Source: Caldanaerobacter subterraneus
GTDB lineage: Bacteria > Bacillota > Thermoanaerobacteria > Thermoanaerobacterales > Thermoanaerobacteraceae
NCBI RefSeq assembly: GCF_004345675.1
Contig: NZ_SLWU01000004.1
Span: 62,001 to 126,000 of the forward strand
Direction of reading: 5' to 3'
Length of the DNA: 64,000 bases
Below the pieces are notes generated by a model. That model was not told the origin of the DNA. It saw nothing but the letters and a program-made list of their open reading frames with translations, and ran no database searches. A program made the position numbers and the translations under genes. This document shows, in pieces, positions 17,261 to 25,261 of the stretch (the first letter of the stretch is position 1; every line of letters starts with the position of its first letter).

Positions 17261-18508
17261 ATGGGTAAAAAGTTTTTGAGCATCTTAGTTTTGATTTTCT
17301 TTGTGTTAGCTACTGTGTTAGCAGGATGTTCTCCGAGCAAAACAAGCGAGTCAAAAACAGAGACCCAAGAAACGGTAAAGCCTGTAACTATAAAGTTGGG
17401 AATGTGGTCTTCGTCTCCAGCAGAAATGAAAATAGTGGAAGACCAAATAGCTAAGTTTAAAGAAAAATATCCAAATATAAATGTGCAAATTGAGACAATT
17501 GTGGGAGATTACATGCAACAATTACAAACACAACTTGCGGCAAATACAGCACCAGATATATTTTATCTTGACAGCATGCCAGCGCCTCAACTTATGTCTT
17601 CAGGAGTCTTGGAGCCGCTTGATGAATACATCAAAAAATACAATGTGGATGTAAATGATTTCGAACCAGCTTTGCTTTCAGCTTTTCAGTGGGAAGGAAA
17701 GACTTACGGCTTGCCAAAAGACTATAACACTTTAGCGCTGTTTTATAACAAAGATATGTTTAAAGAAGCAGGAATAAATGAGCCACCTAAGACATGGGAA
17801 GAATTAAAAGATGCAGCTAAAAAATTAACAAAAGATGGTGTGAAAGGTTTAGTTTTATCAATAGACCTTGCAAGATTTAATGCTTTTATACATCAAAATG
17901 GCGGTTCGGTATATAAAGGGGGAAAACCTACATTAAATCTTCCTGAAAATGCGCAGGCTCTTGATTTTTATGTAGGTTTCATTACAAAAGACAAAGTTGC
18001 TGATACACCACAAAACATGGGAGAAGGTTGGAATGGAGACGCTTTTGCTGCTAAAAAAGCTGCAATGGCAATAGAAGGTGGCTGGATGATACCATTTCTT
18101 AAAGAAAAAGCTCCTGATTTAAACTATGGTATAGCAGAACTTCCAGCGGGAAAGCAAAAAGCTACAATGGTTTTTACTGTCGCATATGTTATGAATAAAA
18201 ACAGCAAACATAAAGATGAAGCCTTCAAACTTATTGAGTTTTTAACCGGTAAAGAAGGCCAACAATTTGTAGTAGAAGCGGGACTTGCACTGCCTTCCAG
18301 AAAATCTATGGGAGCTAAATTTAAAGAAAAATATCCTGAGAGAGCCGCTCTTGTAGATGGAGCTTCATATGCAGTGCCATGGCAATTTGGTTTGGATGGT
18401 CCAAAGATAGTGGATGCGGCTAATAAAGCCTGTGAAGCATTAATAATGGGACAAATAACCAATGCTCAACAAGCTCTTGATAATGCACAAAAGGAAGTTG
18501 GACAATAA
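17261..18508 (+). CDS. ABC sugar transporter, substrate-binding lipoprotein
   Basis: A 415-residue CUT1-family solute-binding protein. It has an N-terminal signal with a lipobox (VLAGC) near residue 23, so it is anchored outside the membrane. The mature part has the usual binding-protein fold markers (PDIFYLDSMPAPQLMSSG, YGLPKDYNTLALFYNKDMF, AMAIEGGWMIPF). The ATG at 17261 has AAAGGGG about ten bases upstream; a GTG at 17255 is in frame but badly spaced. It precedes the two permease genes and presumably delivers the alpha-glucobiose used by the phosphorylase. Hairpins flank the gene on both sides, which suggests separately set mRNA levels. Confidence 0.9.
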   Translation: MGKKFLSILVLIFFVLATVLAGCSPSKTSESKTETQETVKPVTIKLGMWSSSPAEMKIVEDQIAKFKEKYPNINVQIETIVGDYMQQLQTQLAANTAPDIFYLDSMPAPQLMSSGVLEPLDEYIKKYNVDVNDFEPALLSAFQWEGKTYGLPKDYNTLALFYNKDMFKEAGINEPPKTWEELKDAAKKLTKDGVKGLVLSIDLARFNAFIHQNGGSVYKGGKPTLNLPENAQALDFYVGFITKDKVADTPQNMGEGWNGDAFAAKKAAMAIEGGWMIPFLKEKAPDLNYGIAELPAGKQKATMVFTVAYVMNKNSKHKDEAFKLIEFLTGKEGQQFVVEAGLALPSRKSMGAKFKEKYPERAALVDGASYAVPWQFGLDGPKIVDAANKACEALIMGQITNAQQALDNAQKEVGQ

Positions 18509-18517
18509 TTTAGGTAA

Positions 18518-18545
18518 GCAGCACCTTACTTTCGTGAGGTGCTGC
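18518..18545 (+). terminator. intercistronic hairpin after the first binding-protein gene
   Basis: Perfect 9-bp stem GCAGCACCT/AGGTGCTGC with a 10-base loop. A T-rich run (ATTTTTTTA) begins about eight bases after the stem, so termination would be partial at best. It lies between the binding-protein gene and the permeases. Confidence 0.65.
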
Positions 18546-18583
18546 AGTTATGATTTTTTTAGGATGAAGGGAAGGATGTCTTC

Positions 18584-19483
18584 ATGGGAACTAAAATGGC
18601 TATGAGAAAGAGATATTTATACGAAGCTTTGACAGGGTATGCCTTTATGTTGCCTTTTATTGCTTCGATATCTATTTTTTTGATAGGACCATTAATTTAT
18701 GCTTTTATTATAAGTTTTAAAGAATTTTCTTTTTTAAATCCTGGAGCAAGCCGATGGATTGGATTTGAAAATTATATAAAATTATTCAGTGACCCAACAT
18801 TTAAAAGAGCTCTTTTAAATACAACACTTTATTCTTTAGGAGTAGTACCAACACAGCTAATTATTGCCTTAATACTAGCATTAATTGTAAATTCAGATAT
18901 TAAAGGAAAAACATTTTTTAGAGTTGCCTATTATATACCAACTGTTACCTCCACAGTTGCAGTTTCTGTAATATTTTTATATCTATTTAAAGCGGATGGT
19001 TTGGTTAATGCTTTGCTAGCTAAATTTGGCATACAAGGGCCTACTTGGTTTTACGACGTCAGGTTTGCGCTTCCTTCAATTATGATGATGGCAATATGGT
19101 CTTCTGTAGGTAATTACATGGTGATTTTTCTTGCAGGATTACAGGATATACCATCAGAATTGTACGAGGCTGCAGAAGTAGATGGAGCTAATAAATTTCA
19201 AAGGTTTTTCAAAATTACCCTTCCAATGTTGAGGCCAATAGTGTTTTTTAATCTAGTAATGTCATTAATTGGTACTTTTCAGGTTTTTGACCAAGCCTAC
19301 GTAGTATCGCGAGGAACTGGCGGCCCCCTTGATGCTACGATGACAGTCGTGCTGTATATATATAGGACAGGATTTAGAGATTTTAACATGGGTTACGCTT
19401 CAGCTATGGCTTTTGTATTATTTGTGATAATACTGATATTGACCCTTATACAGCGAAGACTTTTCAAAGAGGAAACCTATTAG
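18584..19483 (+). CDS. ABC sugar transporter permease (MalF-like)
   Basis: A 299-residue inner-membrane protein with six hydrophobic segments. The EAA loop that contacts the ATPase is YEAAEVDGANKFQRFFKITL near residue 200. The length and N-terminal helix pattern fit the first permease of CUT1 systems. It is followed after 13 bases by the second permease. No ATPase gene is present in the cluster. Confidence 0.9.
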   Translation: MGTKMAMRKRYLYEALTGYAFMLPFIASISIFLIGPLIYAFIISFKEFSFLNPGASRWIGFENYIKLFSDPTFKRALLNTTLYSLGVVPTQLIIALILALIVNSDIKGKTFFRVAYYIPTVTSTVAVSVIFLYLFKADGLVNALLAKFGIQGPTWFYDVRFALPSIMMMAIWSSVGNYMVIFLAGLQDIPSELYEAAEVDGANKFQRFFKITLPMLRPIVFFNLVMSLIGTFQVFDQAYVVSRGTGGPLDATMTVVLYIYRTGFRDFNMGYASAMAFVLFVIILILTLIQRRLFKEETY

Positions 19484-19496
19484 GAGGTGGCAATAG

Positions 19497-20306
19497 ATGC
19501 AAAAAATGTTACGGTTTTTATTTTACATCGTTGTAGTAGGATATGCAGGAATTACACTTGGCCCTTTTATATGGTCTATAATAACATCTTTAAAACCTAC
19601 CAGTGAATTAAATACTTTTGCTGTCAATATAAAACATTTAACGTTAGATAACTATAAAATGATAATTACAAAATTTCCCTTTTTGAGATGGTTTATAAAT
19701 AGTGCTATAGTTGCAGCGATTGTCACTTTTGGCAATATGCTTTTTAATTCTATGGCAGGATATGCATTGGCAAGAATAAATTCTCCTGGAAGAAATTTAT
19801 TATTTTTAATTGTGCTTGCTCTTATGATGATACCAGGTCAAGTTGTGATGGTACCCACATACATTCTTCTCAGCAAATTAGGCTGGGTAAATACCTATAT
19901 GGGACTTACAATTCCTTTTTTGACTAGCAATTTTGGAATATTTTTAATGAGACAGTTTTTCCTGACAATTCCGAGGGAGTTAGAAGAAGCTGCCACGATT
20001 GATGGGATGTCTAGGTTTGGAATTTTCTTTAAAATAGTTTTGCCTTTGGCAAAACCTGCATTGGCTACCCAGTTTATATTCATGTTTACTGGTAATTGGA
20101 ATAGCTTTTTGTGGCCTAGCCTCTTGACATCCACTAGTGACATGTATACACTACCTGTAGGTCTTAACTCTTTTTATGGGCAGTACTACCAATTCTGGAA
20201 TCAAGTGATGGCAGGAGCAATACTTTTGACATTGCCAACTATAGTAATCTTCCTCATATTCCAGAGATATTTTGTTAGAGGTATTGCAACAACTGGCTTA
20301 AAATAA
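19497..20306 (+). CDS. ABC sugar transporter permease (MalG-like)
   Basis: A 269-residue permease with six membrane segments and the EAA motif EEAATIDGMSRFGIFFKIVL near residue 162, as in MalG-type partners. AGGAGGTGG precedes the ATG. It pairs with the permease upstream. The beta-phosphoglucomutase gene follows 19 bases later, so transport and phosphorolysis are one transcript. Confidence 0.9.
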   Translation: MQKMLRFLFYIVVVGYAGITLGPFIWSIITSLKPTSELNTFAVNIKHLTLDNYKMIITKFPFLRWFINSAIVAAIVTFGNMLFNSMAGYALARINSPGRNLLFLIVLALMMIPGQVVMVPTYILLSKLGWVNTYMGLTIPFLTSNFGIFLMRQFFLTIPRELEEAATIDGMSRFGIFFKIVLPLAKPALATQFIFMFTGNWNSFLWPSLLTSTSDMYTLPVGLNSFYGQYYQFWNQVMAGAILLTLPTIVIFLIFQRYFVRGIATTGLK

Positions 20307-20325
20307 TTTATAAAGGAGGATTAAA

Positions 20326-20976
20326 ATGTCAAAATATGAAGCAGTAATTTTTGACCTAGATGGAGTGATAACAGACACGGCAAGGTATCACTACCTTGCA
20401 TGGAAGAAACTTGCCGATGAGCTGGGAATATATTTTGATGAAGTGATAAATGAGAGGTTAAAGGGAGTGAGCAGGTTAGAGTCTTTAGAGATAATTCTGG
20501 AAAGGAGCCAAAAACAGTATTCTCAAGATGAAAAAGAGTACCTTGCAAATAAGAAGAATGAATACTACAAAGAGATGATTAAAAAAATTACTCCAGAGGA
20601 TTTGCTTCCAGGAGTAAAAGAGTTTATTGAAGAGCTTAAAAAAAGAGGAATTAAGACGGCAATTGCATCAGTTAGCAAGAATGCCTTTACTGTAGTTGAA
20701 AATTTGAAGATAAAAGACAAATTTGACTATATTGTGGATGCCAATGAAATAAAGCGCGGTAAACCTGATCCCGAGATATTTTTAAATGCAGCAGAACACC
20801 TTAGAATTTCTCCTGAAAAATGTATAGGGATAGAGGACTCTGCTGCGGGTATCACTGCTATAAAAAGGGCAGGGATGTTTGCGGTTGGAGTAGGCAATCC
20901 TGAGACAGTAAAAGAGGCGGATTTGATTTTAAAAGATATGACAGAGGCAGGCAAGATAGTGGAACTATTGGATTAA
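20326..20976 (+). CDS. pgmB: beta-phosphoglucomutase
   Basis: A 216-residue HAD-superfamily enzyme that converts beta-glucose-1-phosphate into glucose-6-phosphate. Motif I is FDLDGVITDT with the catalytic Asp pair at residues 8 and 10. The cap domain has the YHYLAWKKLADELGI helix. The Ser/Thr motif is TAIASVSKN, the Lys motif is GKPDPEIF, and the metal motif is GIEDSAAGI. It is the only such gene between two GH65 phosphorylases, both of which release its substrate. AAAGGAGG precedes the ATG, and a terminator follows directly. Confidence 0.93.
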   Translation: MSKYEAVIFDLDGVITDTARYHYLAWKKLADELGIYFDEVINERLKGVSRLESLEIILERSQKQYSQDEKEYLANKKNEYYKEMIKKITPEDLLPGVKEFIEELKKRGIKTAIASVSKNAFTVVENLKIKDKFDYIVDANEIKRGKPDPEIFLNAAEHLRISPEKCIGIEDSAAGITAIKRAGMFAVGVGNPETVKEADLILKDMTEAGKIVELLD

Positions 20977-21008
20977 ATTCCCCTTTTAAGAAGGGGAATA
21001 ATTTTTTA
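20977..21008 (+). terminator. terminator after pgmB
   Basis: Perfect 9-bp stem ATTCCCCTT/AAGGGGAAT, 5-base loop, then AATTTTTTATA. It ends the first sugar module. Confidence 0.88.
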
Positions 21009-21018
21009 TAAATTCCTC

Positions 21019-21047
21019 TTGAAATGTTGTGAAGATGATAATATAAT
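21019..21047 (+). promoter_or_regulatory. promoter of the second LacI gene
   Basis: TTGAAA (21019-21024), 17-base spacer, TATAAT (21042-21047). The operator begins four bases after the -10, so repressor would cover the start point. Confidence 0.8.
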
Positions 21048-21050
21048 ATA

Positions 21051-21068
21051 ACTGTAAGCGGTTACAGT
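21051..21068. promoter_or_regulatory. LacI-type operator before the second regulator gene
   Basis: ACTGTAAGCGGTTACAGT is palindromic apart from the centre. It differs clearly from the CCAAAACGTTTTGG sites of the first module and matches the site at 22123-22140. Confidence 0.82.
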
Positions 21069-21090
21069 AAATCTGGAAAAGGGTGTTGAG

Positions 21091-22104
21091 ATGGCTACAA
21101 TAGATGATGTAGCAAAATTAGCAGGGGTTTCAATTGCGACAGTATCGCGGGTATTCAACAACAGTCCCTGGGTAAGTGAAAAAACTAGGGAAAAAGTTTT
21201 AAAAGCAGCAGAAGAACTGGGGTATAAGCCCAGTATGCCGGCGAGAAGCCTGGCAATGAAAAAGACAAATACTATTGGTTTGATTGTGCCAGATATATCA
21301 AACCCTTATTATGCAGAGGTTGTAAGGGGTATCGAAGACGTTTGCAATATTTACAAGTATAACATTATACTTTGCAACGCAGATAATAAAAGAGAAAAAG
21401 AGTTTCAATATATAGATATGTTGAAAAACAGGTGGGTAGATGGCGTAATATTTCACTGCGATTATTTTTCAGAGGAGCATTACGAGGTTTTTAAAAACAG
21501 CAATTTAAAAGTGGTCTTGGCAGGCAGGACTACAAAATTTGATGTCCCTTATGTTGGAATTGACAATTTTAAAGCGGCTTATGATGCGGTAAATTACTTA
21601 ATTTCACTTGGCCATAAAAGGATAGGTATTATTCACGGACCTTTAGATGATATGAAAGAAACTATAGACAGTGTAGATAGGCTAAAAGGTTACAAGCAGG
21701 CACTTATTGACAATGGGCTTACAATTTATGAAGAACTTATAAAAGAGGCGAATTTCAAGTATAAAGGCGGCTACAAGGCCGCTATGGAGATGCTAAAAGG
21801 AGAGATTACTCCTACTGCTATTTTTGCAATAAGCGATATCATGGCTATGGGGGCTATAAATGCTGTGTTTGATAAAGGGCTTTCCTGCCCGGAGGATGTT
21901 TCTGTAATTGGATTTGACAATATTGATTTGTCGGAAGCTACAAGACCGGCTCTTACTACTGTGTCACAGCCTATGTATGAAATAGGTGCTATTGCGGCGA
22001 GAATGCTTATAAAGATTATAAATGGAGAGGAAATAAATAATTCTCAAATTATTTTGAAACACAAATTGGTTTTGAGGAATTCTGTTGTTCCTTTAAGGAG
22101 TTGA
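21091..22104 (+). CDS. LacI family transcription regulator of the second GH65 module
   Basis: A 337-residue repressor with helix-turn-helix TIDDVAKLAGVSIATVSRVF, hinge SMPARSLAMKKTNT and a two-lobed effector domain (GLIVPDISNPYYAEVVRGIE; SDIMAMGAINAVFDKGLSCPEDV; ALTTVSQP). Its own operator overlaps the promoter start region. A matching operator lies between its stop and the following permease gene. The recognition helix differs from that of the upstream paralogue, in line with the different operator sequence. Confidence 0.92.
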   Translation: MATIDDVAKLAGVSIATVSRVFNNSPWVSEKTREKVLKAAEELGYKPSMPARSLAMKKTNTIGLIVPDISNPYYAEVVRGIEDVCNIYKYNIILCNADNKREKEFQYIDMLKNRWVDGVIFHCDYFSEEHYEVFKNSNLKVVLAGRTTKFDVPYVGIDNFKAAYDAVNYLISLGHKRIGIIHGPLDDMKETIDSVDRLKGYKQALIDNGLTIYEELIKEANFKYKGGYKAAMEMLKGEITPTAIFAISDIMAMGAINAVFDKGLSCPEDVSVIGFDNIDLSEATRPALTTVSQPMYEIGAIAARMLIKIINGEEINNSQIILKHKLVLRNSVVPLRS

Positions 22105-22122
22105 ATTTCTTTTATTTTTAAA

Positions 22123-22140
22123 ACTGTAAGCGCTTTCAGT
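22123..22140. promoter_or_regulatory. LacI-type operator before the second transporter operon
   Basis: ACTGTAAGCGCTTTCAGT, the same ACTGTAAGCG half-site as at 21051-21068. It lies 39 bases before the first permease start and probably controls the transporter, binding-protein and phosphorylase genes. Confidence 0.8.
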
Positions 22141-22178
22141 AAAAGCAAATGTTTAAGAAAGGAAAGGAGTAATAGCAG

Positions 22179-23036
22179 ATGTCCTATGTAAATTTTGTAA
22201 AAAAATATAAACTTGAAATTGCTATGATTTTACCGTTGCTGCTCTACATTTTAGGATTTACAATTTATCCTATTATACAGACTATTACTTTGAGTTTTCA
22301 AGATCAATATACCAAGGCTTTTACATTGGCAAATTATAGAGAAATAATAGGAAAAACGGAGTTTAAGCAGGCTTTTTTCAACACAATAGCTCTTACTTTT
22401 ATAAGCCTTACTCTAGAAATGACTGTAGGACTTGTAATTGCTTTGATTTTACGGAGGAATTTTAGGGGAAAAGGGCTTTTAAGGTCTTTAATGCTGGTAC
22501 CAATGGGGGTACCTACTCTTGTGTCAGGTGTTGCGATGACCTATATTTTTGGGTTGTATGGTTATTTTAATGCGCTTTTGCAAAAACTACACATTATTGA
22601 AATGCCTGTAGATTGGGCAAGTGGTGGTTTTAAGACATTACTTATGGTTTCTGTAGCTGATATGTGGAAAGTTACTCCGATGGTTATACTTTTGCTTTCG
22701 GCTGGGCTTGAAAGTATACCAGATGAAGTTTACGAAGCTTCTAATATTGACGGGGCGACAGCGTGGCAAACTTTTAAATATGTGACATTGCCACTTCTAA
22801 AGCCCTCTATAACGATGGCCTTGATTTTAAGGGCGATAGATGCTTTTAGAATATTTGAACTTGTTCTTGTACTGGCAGGTCGTGCTACTCCTGTTATTTC
22901 TACCTTTGCATATGATGAGTATAGAAATTATGCCAATGTGCATACATCGGCAGCGGCATCTACCATATTACTCCTAATAATAGCAGTATTTATAGTGAGC
23001 TACTTAAAAATAGCTGGTACTAAGGAGGAAAGATGA
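22179..23036 (+). CDS. ABC sugar transporter permease (MalF-like), second module
   Basis: A 285-residue protein with six membrane segments. The first is near residues 13-35. The EAA loop is YEASNIDGATAWQTFKYVTL near residue 190. AAAGGAG precedes the ATG. It overlaps the next permease gene by four bases (ATGA), so the two subunits are made in equal amounts. Confidence 0.9.
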   Translation: MSYVNFVKKYKLEIAMILPLLLYILGFTIYPIIQTITLSFQDQYTKAFTLANYREIIGKTEFKQAFFNTIALTFISLTLEMTVGLVIALILRRNFRGKGLLRSLMLVPMGVPTLVSGVAMTYIFGLYGYFNALLQKLHIIEMPVDWASGGFKTLLMVSVADMWKVTPMVILLLSAGLESIPDEVYEASNIDGATAWQTFKYVTLPLLKPSITMALILRAIDAFRIFELVLVLAGRATPVISTFAYDEYRNYANVHTSAAASTILLLIIAVFIVSYLKIAGTKEER

Positions 23037-23866
23037 TGAGAGAAGTAAATATTAGCGAAAAGATTTCAAAGGTAGCTTATATTCCAATAGCTATAATAGC
23101 GGCAATATTGATGGTTATACCAGTATATATACTTTTTATGACTTCCTTTGCAGTGCCAAGTGATATATTGAAACCCCATCCAGATTTTTTCATCACTCGA
23201 TTTACTTTAGACCATTGGAGATCTGTATTGGCTTCAGGAAATCTATGGCCTCCTTTTAGAAAGAGTTTTGTTGTGGCGACAATTACTACTATCATCGCAA
23301 TTGTAATGGCTGCTCCAGCGGCTTATGTTATAGCGAGGATGCCATCCAAAATAAAATACCCAGTAGTATTATCACTGTTTTTTACAAGAATGTTTCCTGA
23401 TGTAGGTATTGCTCTTCCAATAGCGGTACAATTCATACGATTAAATTTAATGGACACTTATTTAGGGTTAGTCATGGCACACCTTATCGTAAATTTACCT
23501 TTTGCAGCATGGATATTAGTTGGAACTTTTGAGACAATACCAAAGGATTTAGAAGAAGCTGCATTGGTTGATGGAACAAGTAAATTGACGGCATTATCAA
23601 AAATTATAATGCCAATTGCACTTCCTGGTATAGCTGTGACTGCTATATTTGTGTGGCTGAATTCATGGAATGAATTCACCTATGCTCTTTACCTGACTAT
23701 CTCAGACAGGACTTTACCGCTTCAAATTTACTATTATGTTCAAAGGGGAGGAATTTTTGATTCTGCCACATATGCGGCAATACTCACAATCCCTGTAATG
23801 CTTGTGACTTTCTTTTTACAAAAGTACATGAAGAGTGGATATCTTGCAGGGGCTGTAAAAGGTTAG
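23033..23866 (+). CDS. ABC sugar transporter permease (MalG-like), second module
   Basis: A 277-residue permease with six membrane segments and the EAA motif EEAALVDGTSKLTALSKIIM near residue 182. The AAGGAGG inside the preceding gene serves either of two adjacent ATGs (23033 or 23036). No ATPase gene is nearby, so a shared MsmK-type ATPase elsewhere in the genome must be assumed. Confidence 0.9.
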   Translation: MMREVNISEKISKVAYIPIAIIAAILMVIPVYILFMTSFAVPSDILKPHPDFFITRFTLDHWRSVLASGNLWPPFRKSFVVATITTIIAIVMAAPAAYVIARMPSKIKYPVVLSLFFTRMFPDVGIALPIAVQFIRLNLMDTYLGLVMAHLIVNLPFAAWILVGTFETIPKDLEEAALVDGTSKLTALSKIIMPIALPGIAVTAIFVWLNSWNEFTYALYLTISDRTLPLQIYYYVQRGGIFDSATYAAILTIPVMLVTFFLQKYMKSGYLAGAVKG

Positions 23867-23867
23867 T

Positions 23868-23902
23868 ATATACGTATCCGAGCTTCTCGGATACTGTATA
23901 TA
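23868..23902 (+). terminator. intercistronic hairpin before the second binding-protein gene
   Basis: Inner perfect stem GTATCCGAG/CTCGGATAC with a 3-base loop (23874-23894), extended by TATATA arms outside one unpaired base. A-rich rather than T-rich sequence follows, so it is a stabiliser or partial terminator. Confidence 0.7.
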
Positions 23903-23937
23903 AAAATTAAAATTTAAGGAGGAGGTTTTTCAAAATT

Positions 23938-25185
23938 ATGAGGAAGTTTTATGCCAAATTAATAGCAATCCTAGTTATTGTATCACTTGTGGGAACACTA
24001 ATTGCTGGCTGTGGGGGTGGCAGTAGTCAATCAGAAGCAAGAAAAAAAGTTTTGAAAGTTTCAATGGGACTTGGAGAAGTAGAGTGGGAAGTGATGAAAG
24101 AGCATATTTTCCCGCCCTTTGAGGAAAAGTATGGTGTAAAAATTGAACCTCTTCAAATTGAAGCAGGAGACCTTATTCCAAAATTAGAGGCTATGCACAA
24201 AGCAAATGCGATGGATATAGACATTATAACACAAGATAATATGCAACTTGCTCCGCTTGTAGCAAAAGGGCTTGTGGAAGATTTGTCTCAGTACAGAGAC
24301 ATGATACCAAAGGAAGTAATACCAAGTCTTGTGCCAGTAGGAGAGTTTGATGGAAAGTTGTACTTTATGCCGTATAGACCAAATGTAGAAATAGCTTTCT
24401 ACAACAAAGATAAATTCAACGAATACGGTTTAAAACTACCTACAAATTGGGATGAGCTTTTGGAGATTGCAAAAACTTTTAAAGAAAAAGAGGGTATAGG
24501 CAGAGTCATAATTAAACTAAATTTAGGGCCTGATAGTACCGTTCACATGTTTGACCTTATAAGGTCTGCTGGCGGTGATCCAACAGTATTGAATGATGAA
24601 GGTTCAATAAAAGCATTTGAGTTCTTAAGGGAAATATATCCCTATCTTTCACCTGACTCAAAGAAAGCTGACTGGAATACACCTGTAGAATATCTTGCAA
24701 AAGAGACCGTATATTTGGTTCGAAATTGGCCTTACACTGCAAACGTTCTTGTAGAGAAGTATGGGAAAGAGAACATCTTGGCATATCCTGGTTGGGCAGG
24801 GCCGGTTAAAACCTCCAACGTTTTGGGAGGAGAGGTTATAGGAATACCAACTGGTTCACCTAATAAAGAGATGGCTATGAAATTTATGGAATACCTTATG
24901 AGTAAAGAAGTCCAAGAGAAACTTGTCACTAAATTAGGATGGCCTTCAATGAGAAGTGACGCTTATGGGAAGGTTGCAGAGTGGCAAAAACCATATTTTG
25001 AAGCTATAAATGAGGCTTTAAAACATGCAGAACCAAGGCCAAACCTTGTATACTGGGCTGATGTGGACAAAGCTATAAATGGAGCATTGAGAGAAATAAT
25101 ATTTGAAGGCAAAGATATCAAGACAACTCTTGATAAATACCACAACATGATAGAAGAAGCTAAGAAAGCTGCAGAAAGCAAGTAA
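23938..25185 (+). CDS. ABC sugar transporter, substrate-binding lipoprotein, second module
   Basis: A 415-residue CUT1 solute-binding lipoprotein with a signal helix and lipobox LIAGC near residue 25. The mature part contains DIDIITQDNMQLAPLVAKGL, then YFMPYRPNVEIAFYNKDKF and the C-terminal KEVQEKLVTKLGWPSMRSDA region. Unlike in the first module it follows its permeases. It is only distantly similar to the first binding protein, which suggests a different sugar. Hairpins lie on both sides. Confidence 0.9.
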   Translation: MRKFYAKLIAILVIVSLVGTLIAGCGGGSSQSEARKKVLKVSMGLGEVEWEVMKEHIFPPFEEKYGVKIEPLQIEAGDLIPKLEAMHKANAMDIDIITQDNMQLAPLVAKGLVEDLSQYRDMIPKEVIPSLVPVGEFDGKLYFMPYRPNVEIAFYNKDKFNEYGLKLPTNWDELLEIAKTFKEKEGIGRVIIKLNLGPDSTVHMFDLIRSAGGDPTVLNDEGSIKAFEFLREIYPYLSPDSKKADWNTPVEYLAKETVYLVRNWPYTANVLVEKYGKENILAYPGWAGPVKTSNVLGGEVIGIPTGSPNKEMAMKFMEYLMSKEVQEKLVTKLGWPSMRSDAYGKVAEWQKPYFEAINEALKHAEPRPNLVYWADVDKAINGALREIIFEGKDIKTTLDKYHNMIEEAKKAAESK

Positions 25186-25194
25186 AAATGTTTT

Positions 25195-25234
25195 AAATTT
25201 GAGTCGGAAACGGCTTTGTTTCCGACTCAAATTT
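25195..25234 (+). terminator. strong hairpin after the second binding-protein gene
   Basis: Perfect 17-bp stem (25195-25211 with 25218-25234) around loop GGCTTT. The 3' arm ends in ATTTTG, a short T run. It separates the binding-protein gene from the phosphorylase gene and may reduce but not abolish read-through, because no new promoter is obvious before the phosphorylase. Confidence 0.8.
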
Positions 25235-25261
25235 TGAATAAAGTAAGAGTGGAGGATGGAT

